A stretch of 64,000 nt of DNA from Tildeniella nuda ZEHNDER 1965/U140 (GCA_019358895.1 JAHHIG010000007.1:215197-279196), one strand, 5' to 3'. Positions 16,732-24,410 are shown, counted from the stretch's first letter. Notes: generated from the sequence alone by a model not told the origin. Numbers and translations: made by a program.

Positions 16732-18165
16732 ATGAGCGCTGATTCTGCCGCACTGCTACAGATAACGCCTGCGACCTCGCTAGAGGATGTGGATAACACC
16801 CTACAACCGACCCCGCTCGAAACGTCCGAGCAGTTACAGGCGTTTTATCGTCCCGAAATTAACGCGGTGCGCGGTGGCGATAAGATGCAGCGGTTGCAAA
16901 TTAGCTTGAACCAGGCGACGAAGAAAAACCTTTTCTTCAAAGCGTGTGTGATGGGACATCGCGGTGTGGGCAAATCCACCGAACTGTCGCGGCTCATCAA
17001 TAAAATCGACGATCGGTTCTCTACCATTCGCTTCAGTGCGATGACCGCTCTCGATCCCGGCAGTTTTAAGCCGCTGGATGTGCTGCTGTTAATGATCGTT
17101 GAGGTGGCAGAACGAACGGCTCAACCCGTTGACAAAGGCGGTGCAGGCTTACGACCCTCTGATGCCAGACTGCGCGAAATTTGGGAGTGGTTTGCCACCG
17201 AGAAAGACACCCGCGAACAGACTCAGGCAGCAACGGCAACCATTGAAGCGGGGGCAGGTGTCAAGGAAGATTCGCTATGGGGCAAGGTGCTGGGGCTGTT
17301 TGCCAACCTCAAAGGCGAAATGAAGTTTGCCGCCACACGCAAAATCGAAGTCGTCGCCTATCGCATCAGTCGGCTCACGTCGTTGATTGAGATTGCCAAT
17401 CGCCTGCTGGATGAATGCAATCGGCTGCTGGAAGACGTGACGGGGCGGCAGTGGCTCTTTGTCGGCGAAGACTTCGATCGCGCGGGCATTCCATCCACCC
17501 TCATCGAAGATCTGTTCATTACCTACGCCAACATCTTTCAAGACCTCCGCGCCCACCTGATTTTCACCTTACCCATCGGGCTTTACTACTCGTCCAACGC
17601 GCCTCGCCTGCCCTTTCCCAGCGATCGCAGCTACGTCATTCCCGATACCCCCATGTATCGCCTTGACCACACTCCCAACGAAGATGGACGTAAGGCAGTT
17701 GAGGCAGTTCTACAGGCGCGAATGGATCTCAACCTCTTTGAACCCAACCAACTGCTGCGAGTCGTTGTGGCATCAGGCGGCAACCTGTCCAATGTGTTCA
17801 GTCTGGTCAATTATGCCGCCATTAGTGCCCTGATCCGAGAGGCAACGCAGATCAATGAAGCAGACGTGACGGGAGCGATTGTGAATCTCCGCAGCGATTA
17901 TGAGCGCCGACTGGGACAAAGCCCCTTCGATCGCGAAGAAGTCACCTATAGCGACAAAGCTGACTTGCTCAAACGCATCTACAAAGGTGAAAAAGCCGCC
18001 CAAATGACCAATCCGGTGCTGTATTCGCTGCTCAACGCCCGTGCCGTACAGGAATTTAACGGGCAACGCTGGTTTGGGGTGCATCCCCTCGTGGTAGACA
18101 TCCTGGCAGCCCAAAATCAGTTAGAACCAGACAGTGCAGGAGCCATTTTAGGTGGAAGCGTCTAA
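16732..18165 (+). CDS. P-loop ATPase (AAA/STAND-like), first gene of a coupled pair
   Basis: The 477-residue protein has a Walker A motif GHRGVGKST (Lys81) and a Walker B-like motif WLFVGEDFDR (residues 241-250, acidic Glu246-Asp247). A sensor-like strand follows (LIFTLPIGLYY) and the C-terminal half is helical. No effector, protease or DNA-binding domain is recognisable. It overlaps the next gene, a TPR protein, by 14 bp, so the two are very likely made as a complex. ATPase/TPR pairs of this kind occur in STAND-type signalling and conflict systems; that role is inferred from architecture and from the toxin-antitoxin island that follows. A family 1 element sits just upstream. Confidence 0.85.
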   Translation: MSADSAALLQITPATSLEDVDNTLQPTPLETSEQLQAFYRPEINAVRGGDKMQRLQISLNQATKKNLFFKACVMGHRGVGKSTELSRLINKIDDRFSTIRFSAMTALDPGSFKPLDVLLLMIVEVAERTAQPVDKGGAGLRPSDARLREIWEWFATEKDTREQTQAATATIEAGAGVKEDSLWGKVLGLFANLKGEMKFAATRKIEVVAYRISRLTSLIEIANRLLDECNRLLEDVTGRQWLFVGEDFDRAGIPSTLIEDLFITYANIFQDLRAHLIFTLPIGLYYSSNAPRLPFPSDRSYVIPDTPMYRLDHTPNEDGRKAVEAVLQARMDLNLFEPNQLLRVVVASGGNLSNVFSLVNYAAISALIREATQINEADVTGAIVNLRSDYERRLGQSPFDREEVTYSDKADLLKRIYKGEKAAQMTNPVLYSLLNARAVQEFNGQRWFGVHPLVVDILAAQNQLEPDSAGAILGGSV

Positions 18166-20035
18166 CCCCTCGCCCCCCTCAGTGGGAAGCATCATTGATA
18201 CGACGCAGCGCTTGCGGCTGTGGGCAGGACGATCGGGGAGTGGCATGACACGAGTGGAGTTTAGTTCAGAGTTTGCCCGTCAGCGGGTGATGCAGGCGTT
18301 AAAAACGGCTCTGCTGGAGCGATCGATTCCCCTGCATGAGGTGACACTACCCACCTATCAAGACCCGGTTGCCTTAGTTGACTATCTCTTAAAGACACTC
18401 AACCAGCTTGAATCGGGAGTCGTCTCCATCACTGGCTTTGCCACCGCGTTTTCTACTCAAACGCCCCTGCCCGATGCCCTGCGAATCGTGAACTTTAACC
18501 GAGAGCGTTTGGTACATCTGCCGCTGCGCCAGATCTGGTGGATGACACCCGTGTTTTTGCAGACAGCCATCCACGCCATGCCCGACCTCAACCGCTGGTT
18601 TATGCTTCAGCTACAGTTGACCGAGGCAATGGTGAACTCATCGCCGTCGCCCTTAGTCGCCCAGGCGACTGGCTCTACAGCCAATATTGACGATGCCTAT
18701 CAGCGATCGCACCATCTCATCCGTGAGTTTGAACAGGCGCGCACTGCCGGAGCAACCACCCAAGAACTCTTGACCACTTACCTGTTGCCCGCTCTGGAAG
18801 CACTTGCCGACGTGGCTGCCCAGCAGCAACTCCACGACCTGACCACTCAGTTTGAAGGACTGCTGGGACAACTCAAGTACGGCGACTCTCCCGCACTGGC
18901 AACCAGCCTGGGTCGGTTGGCAGAACTCTACCGTGAGCAGGGACGCTTCGGGCAGGCAGAACCGCTTTTCCTCAGAGCCTTGGCAATTCAGGAGCAGCAG
19001 CTAGGCGCAGACCATCCCGCTGTGGCAACCACGCTGAACAATCTGGCATTGCTCTATAAGTCTCAGGGGCGCTACGGGCAGGCAGAACCGCTGTATCTCA
19101 GAGCGTTAGCGATTGGGGAACAGCAGTTAGGCGCAGACCATCCGGAGGTAGCAACCACGCTGAACAATCTGGCAAACCTCTACAAGAATCAGGGACGCTA
19201 CGCGGAGGCAGAACCGCTGTACCTCAGAGCATTGGCAATCAGTGAACAGCAGCTAGGCGCAGACCATCCGGAGGTAGCAACCACGCTGAACAATCTGGCA
19301 AACCTCTACAAGAATCAGGGACGCTACGCGGAGGCAGAACCGCTGTACCTCAGAGCATTGGCGATCGGGGAACAGCAGCTCGGCGCATATCATCCGGCTG
19401 TGGCAACCAGGCTGAACAATCTGGCATTACTCTATGAGGCTCAGGGACGCTACGCGGAGGCAGAACCGCTGTACCTCAGAGCATTGGCGATCGGGGAACA
19501 GCAGCTCGGCGCAGACCATCCCCTTGTAGCAACCTATCTGAACAATCTGGCAAACCTCTACGAGGCTCAGGGACGCTACGCGGAGGCAGAACCGCTGTAC
19601 CTCAGAGCATTGGCGATCGGGGAACAGCAGCTCGGCGCAGACCACCCCGCTGTGGCAACCAGATTGAACAATCTGGCATACCTCTACCGCGCTCAGGGAC
19701 GCGACACGGAGGCAGAACCGCTGTACATTCGCACGATCGACATTGATGAGCGTTGTTATGGCTGCGATCATCCTGAAGTGGCGATCGATCTAATTAATCT
19801 GGCATACCTCTACCGTGCTCAGGAACGTTACGCGGAGGCAGAGCCGCTGTATCTGCGGGCATTAGCCATCCGGACTGAGAAACTAGGAGACGACCATCCC
19901 AAGACCCAAACGCTGCGGCAAAACTTCCGGGGCTTTTTGCAGTCAGTGATGGAGGCAGGGAAAACGGGGCAACTCTCCGACCATCCAGCGACGCAAGACC
20001 TGTTGCGACAGATGAGGGAGGGGAGGGAGGAATAG
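18152..20035 (+). CDS. TPR (kinesin-light-chain type) protein with a P-loop-less NTPase-like N-terminus
   Basis: The 627-residue product starts at GTG 18152 inside the ATPase gene. Residues 1 to about 200 resemble the NTPase region of STAND proteins (SGVVSITGFATAF; LRIVNFNRERLVHLPLRQIW; DLNRWFMLQLQLTE) but have no Walker A motif, so this half probably does not bind or hydrolyse ATP alone. Residues 246-581 form eight 42-residue TPR units with the core AEPLYLRALAIGEQQLG, several almost identical. The tail (GKTGQLSDHPATQDLLRQM) is found again in three relics downstream. A sensor or scaffold for the ATPase is the likely role; the ligand is unknown. Confidence 0.85.
   Translation: MEASNPSPPSVGSIIDTTQRLRLWAGRSGSGMTRVEFSSEFARQRVMQALKTALLERSIPLHEVTLPTYQDPVALVDYLLKTLNQLESGVVSITGFATAFSTQTPLPDALRIVNFNRERLVHLPLRQIWWMTPVFLQTAIHAMPDLNRWFMLQLQLTEAMVNSSPSPLVAQATGSTANIDDAYQRSHHLIREFEQARTAGATTQELLTTYLLPALEALADVAAQQQLHDLTTQFEGLLGQLKYGDSPALATSLGRLAELYREQGRFGQAEPLFLRALAIQEQQLGADHPAVATTLNNLALLYKSQGRYGQAEPLYLRALAIGEQQLGADHPEVATTLNNLANLYKNQGRYAEAEPLYLRALAISEQQLGADHPEVATTLNNLANLYKNQGRYAEAEPLYLRALAIGEQQLGAYHPAVATRLNNLALLYEAQGRYAEAEPLYLRALAIGEQQLGADHPLVATYLNNLANLYEAQGRYAEAEPLYLRALAIGEQQLGADHPAVATRLNNLAYLYRAQGRDTEAEPLYIRTIDIDERCYGCDHPEVAIDLINLAYLYRAQERYAEAEPLYLRALAIRTEKLGDDHPKTQTLRQNFRGFLQSVMEAGKTGQLSDHPATQDLLRQMREGREE
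18887..19894 (+). repeat. Eight tandem 126-bp coding repeats
   Basis: The TPR units are repeated at DNA level with 126-bp period. Units 3 and 4 differ by only a few bases over most of their length, which points to recent unequal exchange or gene conversion. Confidence 0.88.
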
Positions 20036-20075
20036 GGTGTGGGGTGTAGGGTGTGGGGTGTAGGGGTAAAGCGGT
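20036..20075. repeat. GGGTGTG-type simple repeat after the TPR gene
   Basis: Units of GGGTGTGG/GGGTGTAG follow the stop codon directly. The same junction of tail, stop and repeat recurs at 23160. Confidence 0.75.
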
Positions 20076-20134
20076 AGTACGGAAAGGAACTGGAGACAAT
20101 AGACTAGATTCAGGCAAAACTAACCCTCGCCGCT

Positions 20135-20371
20135 ATGAACACTCAACTGGTTGATTCACTCGTCCAGGCGATTCTCTCCCTCCCAACCGAAGAACGTGCC
20201 CTCTTAGGCGAAAAACTCGCGACAGCCAGCCCCCTCAAAGCAGCAAGCAACAGTGTTTGGACTGAGGAAGCCGTTGATGTTTTTCTTGCCCTCGGACGCG
20301 ATGCCGTTCCCGGTCGCTTAAAAAATACTGCCGTTAACCACGATCGCTCTCTCTACAGCAATCCAGAATGA
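20135..20371 (+). CDS. Antitoxin-like protein, now without an intact toxin
   Basis: The 78-residue protein (MNTQLVDSLVQAILSLPTEE...) matches in style the short antitoxins that precede PIN toxins in cyanobacteria. Its stop overlaps the start of a PIN-domain frame (ATGA) that breaks off after 19 codons, so the toxin partner is lost. It may be a surviving orphan antitoxin or a non-functional remnant. Confidence 0.65.
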   Translation: MNTQLVDSLVQAILSLPTEERALLGEKLATASPLKAASNSVWTEEAVDVFLALGRDAVPGRLKNTAVNHDRSLYSNPE

Positions 20372-20427
20372 ATCGGCTCTTTGTCGATACCAGCGCCTGG
20401 GCAGCGATCAGTGAGTTTCCACCGAGT
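20368..20427 (+). pseudogene. Truncated PIN-domain toxin (VapC-like)
   Basis: The frame starts MNRLFVDTSAWAAISEF, including the first catalytic aspartate of a PIN domain, then hits a stop codon after PPS. The break coincides with the sequence GAGTTAGCTTG that also bounds the DUF4926 relic at 24411, so the rest of the toxin was replaced when that block was inserted or joined. Confidence 0.7.
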
Positions 20428-20678
20428 TAGCTTGCTTCGATCGCCGCACCGCCCGTCTGACCCCAAACATCAGGTAGCAGTGTCACCCACGAAGTTGGCA
20501 CCGAGACCACATCCAGCGTTTCTCCCTGCTCAAACACCTCCAAGACATAACCCGGTTCGGGCTGTTTAGCAGTTGCAGGTAAGCGATCGACAATCACTGC
20601 ACGATCGCCCGCTTTTATAGCCGTGTTAGGAATATCCTGGTTCAAAACAACCCAATGAAAAATGGCATCCGTTGGCAT
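20427..20678 (-). CDS. DUF4926 domain protein
   Basis: The 83-residue protein has the DUF4926 pattern: VVLNQDIPNTAIKAGDRAVIV followed by a short beta-rich region. It lies 6 bp downstream of the DUF6883 gene on the minus strand, a partnership often found near toxin-antitoxin genes and suspected, but to my knowledge not proven, to be an immunity or antitoxin pair. A decayed copy of the 3' half lies at 24411. Confidence 0.75.
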   Translation of the reverse strand: MPTDAIFHWVVLNQDIPNTAIKAGDRAVIVDRLPATAKQPEPGYVLEVFEQGETLDVVSVPTSWVTLLPDVWGQTGGAAIEAS

Positions 20679-20684
20679 TTTGTC

Positions 20685-21038
20685 CTAACCTCTCTTCCTC
20701 TTGTCGCGATCGCTTGCTTTATCTGGATACAACGTAATGAAGCGAATAGTATCTGAATCTTCGTCTTGCTGCCAAATTATAATAACCCTGAGCCTTTGAC
20801 CATTCAGCCCATCCCACTGAGCTTTCACCTTGAAGCGATCGCCCCAGTCAGTAGACATCACCTCTGCTACTTCGGCGATTGCCATTGCACTGAGTCTATT
20901 TCGCTTGAGCAGTTGCCAGGTTTGTAGCGTGTAGCCAGCACTTGCTAAAAACTCAGACTTATCATCCTCAGCTTGGTAAACAAGAAGATAATGAGTCAAC
21001 TTCCGATCTTGAATCACCAAGCCTGACGGCACTTTCAT
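20685..21038 (-). CDS. DUF6883 domain protein
   Basis: The 117-residue protein shows the DUF6883 features: an early KLTHYLLVYQAEDDKSEFLASAG segment in split form (KLTHYLL; DDKSEFLASAGY) and a following helix WQLLKRNRL. The second half (RVIIIWQQDEDSDTIRFITLYP) resembles the strand-rich end of small RNase-like or toxin folds. It forms a two-gene unit with DUF4926. Activity is unknown. Confidence 0.7.
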   Translation of the reverse strand: MKVPSGLVIQDRKLTHYLLVYQAEDDKSEFLASAGYTLQTWQLLKRNRLSAMAIAEVAEVMSTDWGDRFKVKAQWDGLNGQRLRVIIIWQQDEDSDTIRFITLYPDKASDRDKRKRG

Positions 21039-21088
21039 CAGTAATGCAATCCATTTTGCTCAGGCACTTCATCATACAAGCGATTTGT

Positions 21089-21169
21089 GCAGGGCAAACG
21101 GGGCAACTCTCGGAGCATGAGGTGACGCAAGACCTGCTGCGACAGATGAGAAATGGGAGTGGGGAGTAG
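21089..21169 (+). pseudogene. TPR-gene 3' end relic 1
   Basis: In frame it reads GQTGQLSEHEVTQDLLRQM and ends at a stop codon, matching the last ~26 residues of the TPR protein. It is followed by GGGAGTA simple repeats and then by a vapBC pair. Confidence 0.8.
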
Positions 21170-21289
21170 GGAGTAGGGAGTGAGGGAAGATAGAGGGATG
21201 AAGAATGAGTAAGGGCGATTGACTGAATGAATCAGCAAGTCAAGGCGCTGGGCATTGATCTTAGTCAGCCATTAAAGACGGAGAAAAAA

Positions 21290-21523
21290 GTGGAAACAAT
21301 CAAGCTAACAACGGATGGAAACAGTCAAGTCGTCGTTTTGCCAGAACAGTTTCATCTGGCGGGTAGTGAAGTTTACGTCAAAAAAATGGGCAATGCGATC
21401 GTGCTGCTATCGAAAGACGATCCGTGGCGATCGCTGTTTGAAAGTCTAGAGCAATTTTCTGATGACTTTATGGACGCAAGCGATCGACTCCCACTGCAAT
21501 CGCGTGAGGAGCTGTTTGAGTGA
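21290..21523 (+). CDS. VapB-type antitoxin, AbrB/SpoVT fold
   Basis: The core GNSQVVVLPEQFHLAGSEVY is the swapped-hairpin AbrB motif of VapB antitoxins, which bind the operator and the cognate toxin. I chose GTG 21290 (77 residues) because GGAG lies 6 nt upstream and family members begin just before this motif; an in-frame ATG at 21227 would add 21 unrelated residues. The gene overlaps the PIN toxin by 4 bp. Confidence 0.85.
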   Translation: METIKLTTDGNSQVVVLPEQFHLAGSEVYVKKMGNAIVLLSKDDPWRSLFESLEQFSDDFMDASDRLPLQSREELFE

Positions 21524-21921
21524 GATTCTTGCTCGACACAAACATCTGCATCTACATCATTAAGCGCAAACCGCAGCAAGTAGTCGATCGCTTTCAAGCT
21601 TTGAATTTATCTGACGTTGGCATTTCATCGATTACCGTAGCAGAGCTAGAATATGGCGCTTACAAAAGCCAGCGCATCGAACAGAATCGAGCCGCCCTCA
21701 GCCAATTTTTACTGCCACTGGAAATTGTTCCGTTTGACGAAAGAACAACTCAAGCTTATGGAGAACTTCGAGCCACACTTGAACGGCAAGGAACAGTCAT
21801 TGGAGCGATGGATCTGTTGATTGCAGCCCAGGCAATTGCCCTGAACCTGACACTGGTTACTAATAACACCAATGAATTCTCTCGCATTCAGAACCTAGAG
21901 TTAGATAACTGGGTGCTTTAA
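21520..21921 (+). CDS. VapC-type PIN-domain toxin
   Basis: This 133-residue PIN ribonuclease has the acidic metal-binding residues in LLDTNICIY (Asp6), VAELEYGAY (glutamate near 43), GAMDLLIAAQA (aspartate near 98) and TNNTNEF. It starts at GTG 21520, overlapping the antitoxin. VapC toxins cut tRNA or rRNA when the antitoxin is degraded. All key residues are present, so it should be active. Confidence 0.92.
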   Translation: MRFLLDTNICIYIIKRKPQQVVDRFQALNLSDVGISSITVAELEYGAYKSQRIEQNRAALSQFLLPLEIVPFDERTTQAYGELRATLERQGTVIGAMDLLIAAQAIALNLTLVTNNTNEFSRIQNLELDNWVL

Positions 21922-21952
21922 GCAAGGCGATCCAGGCAAATTGATTCGGGTA

Positions 21953-22051
21953 GGTGAAACGGGGCAACTCTCCGATCATTCAGCGACGCAAGACCTGCTG
22001 CGACAGATGAGGGAGGGGAGTGGGGAGTCGGGAGTTGGGAGTGGGAAGTAG
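21953..22051 (+). pseudogene. TPR-gene 3' end relic 2
   Basis: In frame it reads GETGQLSDHSATQDLLRQM and runs on through GGGAGT-type repeats to a stop. It is nearly identical to the TPR gene tail at DNA level and lies between the two vapBC pairs. Confidence 0.8.
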
Positions 22052-22172
22052 AAGGTAAAAGGCAGAAAGTAAGGTGAGAAGAGTGGGGGGAGGCGATTGG
22101 CTCCTCAGCAACGTGCGATCGCGCTTCAGACAGCAAGCAATAATAGAGACATATCTCATTTGGATTTTGCCG

Positions 22173-22427
22173 ATGCATCTGAGCACCGAACTGCCCGATC
22201 GCCTTGCTCAAGCGATCGCAGACTACATTCAAGATCAACCCCACCCAACGAATATCCCTGACGTTCTGCAAACCGCTCTAGAAACCTTTTTATCCGAACG
22301 CGGCTATCTCTCCCAAAGCAGAAAACGCCTCCATATTACCCCCGCCGAACACGGCAGTGGCTATCGCAATACCTCGATCGAACACGATCAAGTGCTTGCC
22401 AACATCGATCAGGAAACGTCGGCGTGA
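22173..22427 (+). CDS. Antitoxin of the second vapBC-like pair
   Basis: From ATG 22173 the product is 84 residues: a helical N-terminus (LSTELPDRLAQAIADYIQDQ) that may be ribbon-helix-helix-like, and a toxin-wrapping C-terminal tail. It overlaps the PIN toxin by 4 bp. The longer frame starting at 22074 runs through simple repeats and is rejected. Confidence 0.75.
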   Translation: MHLSTELPDRLAQAIADYIQDQPHPTNIPDVLQTALETFLSERGYLSQSRKRLHITPAEHGSGYRNTSIEHDQVLANIDQETSA

Positions 22428-22822
22428 AAAGCGTGCTTGCCGATACAGGACCTCTCTATGCCGCTTACGATCCAAGCGATCGCTATCACGCTCAAGCGTT
22501 GGCAGAAATAGAACGCTTGACGAACCAAAAACTCACCGTGTTGGTTCCCTACCCTATATTTCTCGAAGCCCATAGCCTTATCGTTAAACGGTTGGGAACC
22601 ATGATCGGCTTTCGGTACATGCAGGAGATCGCTGCTGGCGCAGACTTCCTTCAACCGACGATCGCCGATTATCAAGCCGCTACCCAACTGATTCAGCACT
22701 ATTCAGACCAGGCAATTACCCTCTTTGATGCCACCACCACCGCGATCTCGCAACGACTAAAGCTTGCCGTTTGGACTTATGATTTCCACTTTGATGTCAT
22801 GCAAGCGACCGTTTGGCGATGA
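22424..22822 (+). CDS. PIN-domain toxin (VapC-like), second copy
   Basis: The 132-residue protein has the PIN acidic residues in VLADTGPLYAAYD, PIFLEAHSL, ALFDATT-like (TLFDATTTA) and WTYDFHFD. It belongs to a different PIN subgroup from the toxin at 21520. The start is GTG 22424. Its last 46 bp overlap the end of an opposing HicB-like gene. Confidence 0.88.
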   Translation: MKSVLADTGPLYAAYDPSDRYHAQALAEIERLTNQKLTVLVPYPIFLEAHSLIVKRLGTMIGFRYMQEIAAGADFLQPTIADYQAATQLIQHYSDQAITLFDATTTAISQRLKLAVWTYDFHFDVMQATVWR

Positions 22823-23055
22823 GAGGCATACGCAGGCAGCAGTTCAAACGTGACAATCAGAGAAGGCTTTTCTACCAAGCCAAACTCAGCCGGATCTTCC
22901 CCTTGTAGATGCAGCGCCACTGCCTCACGCAGACTTTGCACAACCTCATCCAGACTGTTCGCTTGAGACACAACAGCAATCTCCTCACACTCGGCAACAT
23001 AACCGTTTTGTTTACCGAAGTAGATTGTTGCTGTGATATGGTCTCGCAAAGCCAT
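22777..23055 (-). CDS. HicB-like protein without adjacent HicA
   Basis: The 92-residue protein shows a HicB-type partial RNase H fold (ITATIYFGKQNGYVAECEEI; SLDEVVQSLREAVALHL). The last ~17 residues are read antisense through the vapC gene, so the natural C-terminus may be lost. No HicA toxin frame lies next to it. It is either a stand-alone HicB-like regulator or the remnant of a module. Confidence 0.7.
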   Translation of the reverse strand: MALRDHITATIYFGKQNGYVAECEEIAVVSQANSLDEVVQSLREAVALHLQGEDPAEFGLVEKPSLIVTFELLPAYASHRQTVACMTSKWKS

Positions 23056-23089
23056 CAGCTATTCCTTCACCAGAGTGTCTCTTACAGAC

Positions 23090-23164
23090 TATCATGCCCA
23101 TCTCGCCGACCATCCAATGATGCAAGACCTGTTGCGACAGATGAGAGAGGGGAGAGAGAAATAG
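23090..23164 (+). pseudogene. TPR-gene 3' end relic 3
   Basis: In frame it reads HLADHPMMQDLLRQMREG and ends with a stop, followed by GGTGTGGGG repeats exactly as after the intact TPR gene. It lies just after the start of the HicB-like gene. Confidence 0.8.
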
Positions 23165-23257
23165 GGTGTGGGGTGTGGGGTGTGGGGTATCGGGATTCAG
23201 AACTGTAAGGACGAGTAGAATTGGGGAAAGCACAGTCGTTCGTGACCCAACATTTCT

Positions 23258-23464
23258 ATGGAACCTGCTGAAGCCTATCCCTTCGCGCAAGAATTGATTA
23301 CCGACGCTCAAGGGCACGTCCGCAAAGTCATTCTAGACCTTGCCGATTACCAAGTATTGCTTGCCGCCATAGAGGACGAAGGGCTATATCGTGCTATGCA
23401 AGCGGTGCGTCACGAAACGCCGCTTACCCTTAGTGCAGCCCTGAGTGCGTTGGAAGAATCGTGA
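23258..23464 (+). CDS. RelB/Phd-like antitoxin
   Basis: The 68-residue protein contains RKVILDLADYQVLLAAIEDEG, typical of short antitoxins that pair with RelE/ParE toxins. A -10-like TAGAAT occurs upstream at 23216, and a matching one precedes the hicBA pair at 23787. It overlaps the toxin by 4 bp. Confidence 0.82.
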   Translation: MEPAEAYPFAQELITDAQGHVRKVILDLADYQVLLAAIEDEGLYRAMQAVRHETPLTLSAALSALEES

Positions 23465-23730
23465 ACACCAGCTACCTCCCCAGCTTTATTCGAGATCTAA
23501 AGGCACTTAAAAAAACACCTGTTTTCGAGACTATTAAAACTCTTGCCTTCCAGGAAATCCCCAGCTACGATCGCCTGGATCAAATTAGTCAGCTTAAAAA
23601 GCTCAAGGGAGACGACAACGCGTATCGTCTTCGGGTTGGCGACTACCGCATTGGCATCTTCATTCAAAACAATGTCGTGACCTTTGCCCGTGTCCAGCAT
23701 CGACGAGACATCTACCGCTCTTTCCCGTAA
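23461..23730 (+). CDS. RelE/ParE-family toxin
   Basis: The 89-residue protein has the RelE pattern: an N-terminal helix pair, then KKLKGDDNAYRLRVGDYRIG and a C-terminal VQHRRDIYR. RelE toxins cut mRNA on the ribosome; ParE relatives poison gyrase; the sequence does not decide between them. It starts at GTG 23461. Confidence 0.9.
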   Translation: MNTSYLPSFIRDLKALKKTPVFETIKTLAFQEIPSYDRLDQISQLKKLKGDDNAYRLRVGDYRIGIFIQNNVVTFARVQHRRDIYRSFP

Positions 23731-23822
23731 ACCAAGACCTGCAAGGGAGTGGGGTTGTAGTGATGAGGGATGAAAGTGCAGGCGGGTAGAATTGGGAAAC
23801 GAGTGGAGAGGAACACCAACCC

Positions 23823-24041
23823 ATGAAAAACATTAAAATTATTGTCGAGCAACATCCAGACGGCTACGTTGCCTATCCTCTTGGCATCGAAGGCATCGTC
23901 ATTGGTGAAGGCGATAGCTATGAAGAAGCCCTTGCCGATGTCAAATCAGCCCTTCGCTTCCACATCGAAACCTTTGGTGAACACGTGCTCAACCCTGAAA
24001 CACCCGTCTTAGAAGCGTTTATCGCCGAGGCGCTGATCTAA
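23823..24041 (+). CDS. hicB: HicB antitoxin
   Basis: This 72-residue HicB protein has the usual pattern of a short strand-rich N-terminus (IIVEQHPDGYVAYPLG) and a helix (DSYEEALADVKSALRFHIETF). It is the antitoxin to the HicA encoded directly after it, sharing one base at the stop/start TAATG. A good ribosome-binding site (GGAGAGGAA) lies upstream. Confidence 0.88.
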   Translation: MKNIKIIVEQHPDGYVAYPLGIEGIVIGEGDSYEEALADVKSALRFHIETFGEHVLNPETPVLEAFIAEALI

Positions 24042-24280
24042 TGCCCAAGTTTCCAGTCGATGCTCCCAAAGCGCGAGTCATCCGGGCACTGGAACAACTG
24101 GGCTTTGCGATCGTGCGTGAGAAAGAGCATATTTCAATGGTGTGCTCAAACGAGGATGGCACCGAAACCCCTCTGACCTTACCGAACCACAAGCAAATCA
24201 AAAGCTCTACGTTGAGAACCCTTTGTACACAAGCAGGCATTACTTGCGATGAGTTCTTGAACGCTTATCAAAATAGCTAA
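24041..24280 (+). CDS. hicA: HicA toxin (mRNA interferase)
   Basis: The 79-residue dsRBD-like toxin contains the expected features: a first helix with RVIRALEQLGFAIV, the catalytic-histidine region KEHISMVC and the C-terminal LRTLCTQAGIT. In most HicA proteins the catalytic residue lies in a GSHxxF-like motif; here it is KEHISM, so the histidine is kept while the flanking residues differ. Confidence 0.88.
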   Translation: MPKFPVDAPKARVIRALEQLGFAIVREKEHISMVCSNEDGTETPLTLPNHKQIKSSTLRTLCTQAGITCDEFLNAYQNS

Positions 24281-24410
24281 CGTGGTCGAAATTTTCTTAA
24301 CTCGTAATGAATGATGTGATCAGTTCTGTCTGAAGCACGATCGGCGTTCCCAACTCCTGCAATAGAAGCCCTGGAGATGGGAGTGGGAAGTAGGGGAGGG
24401 TGTTTCGACT

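Noticed and set aside
20036..23200. Integron cassette array with attC sites
   Set aside because: The repeats between modules are coding relics of the TPR gene in frame and do not form attC-like paired boxes. No integrase gene is seen.
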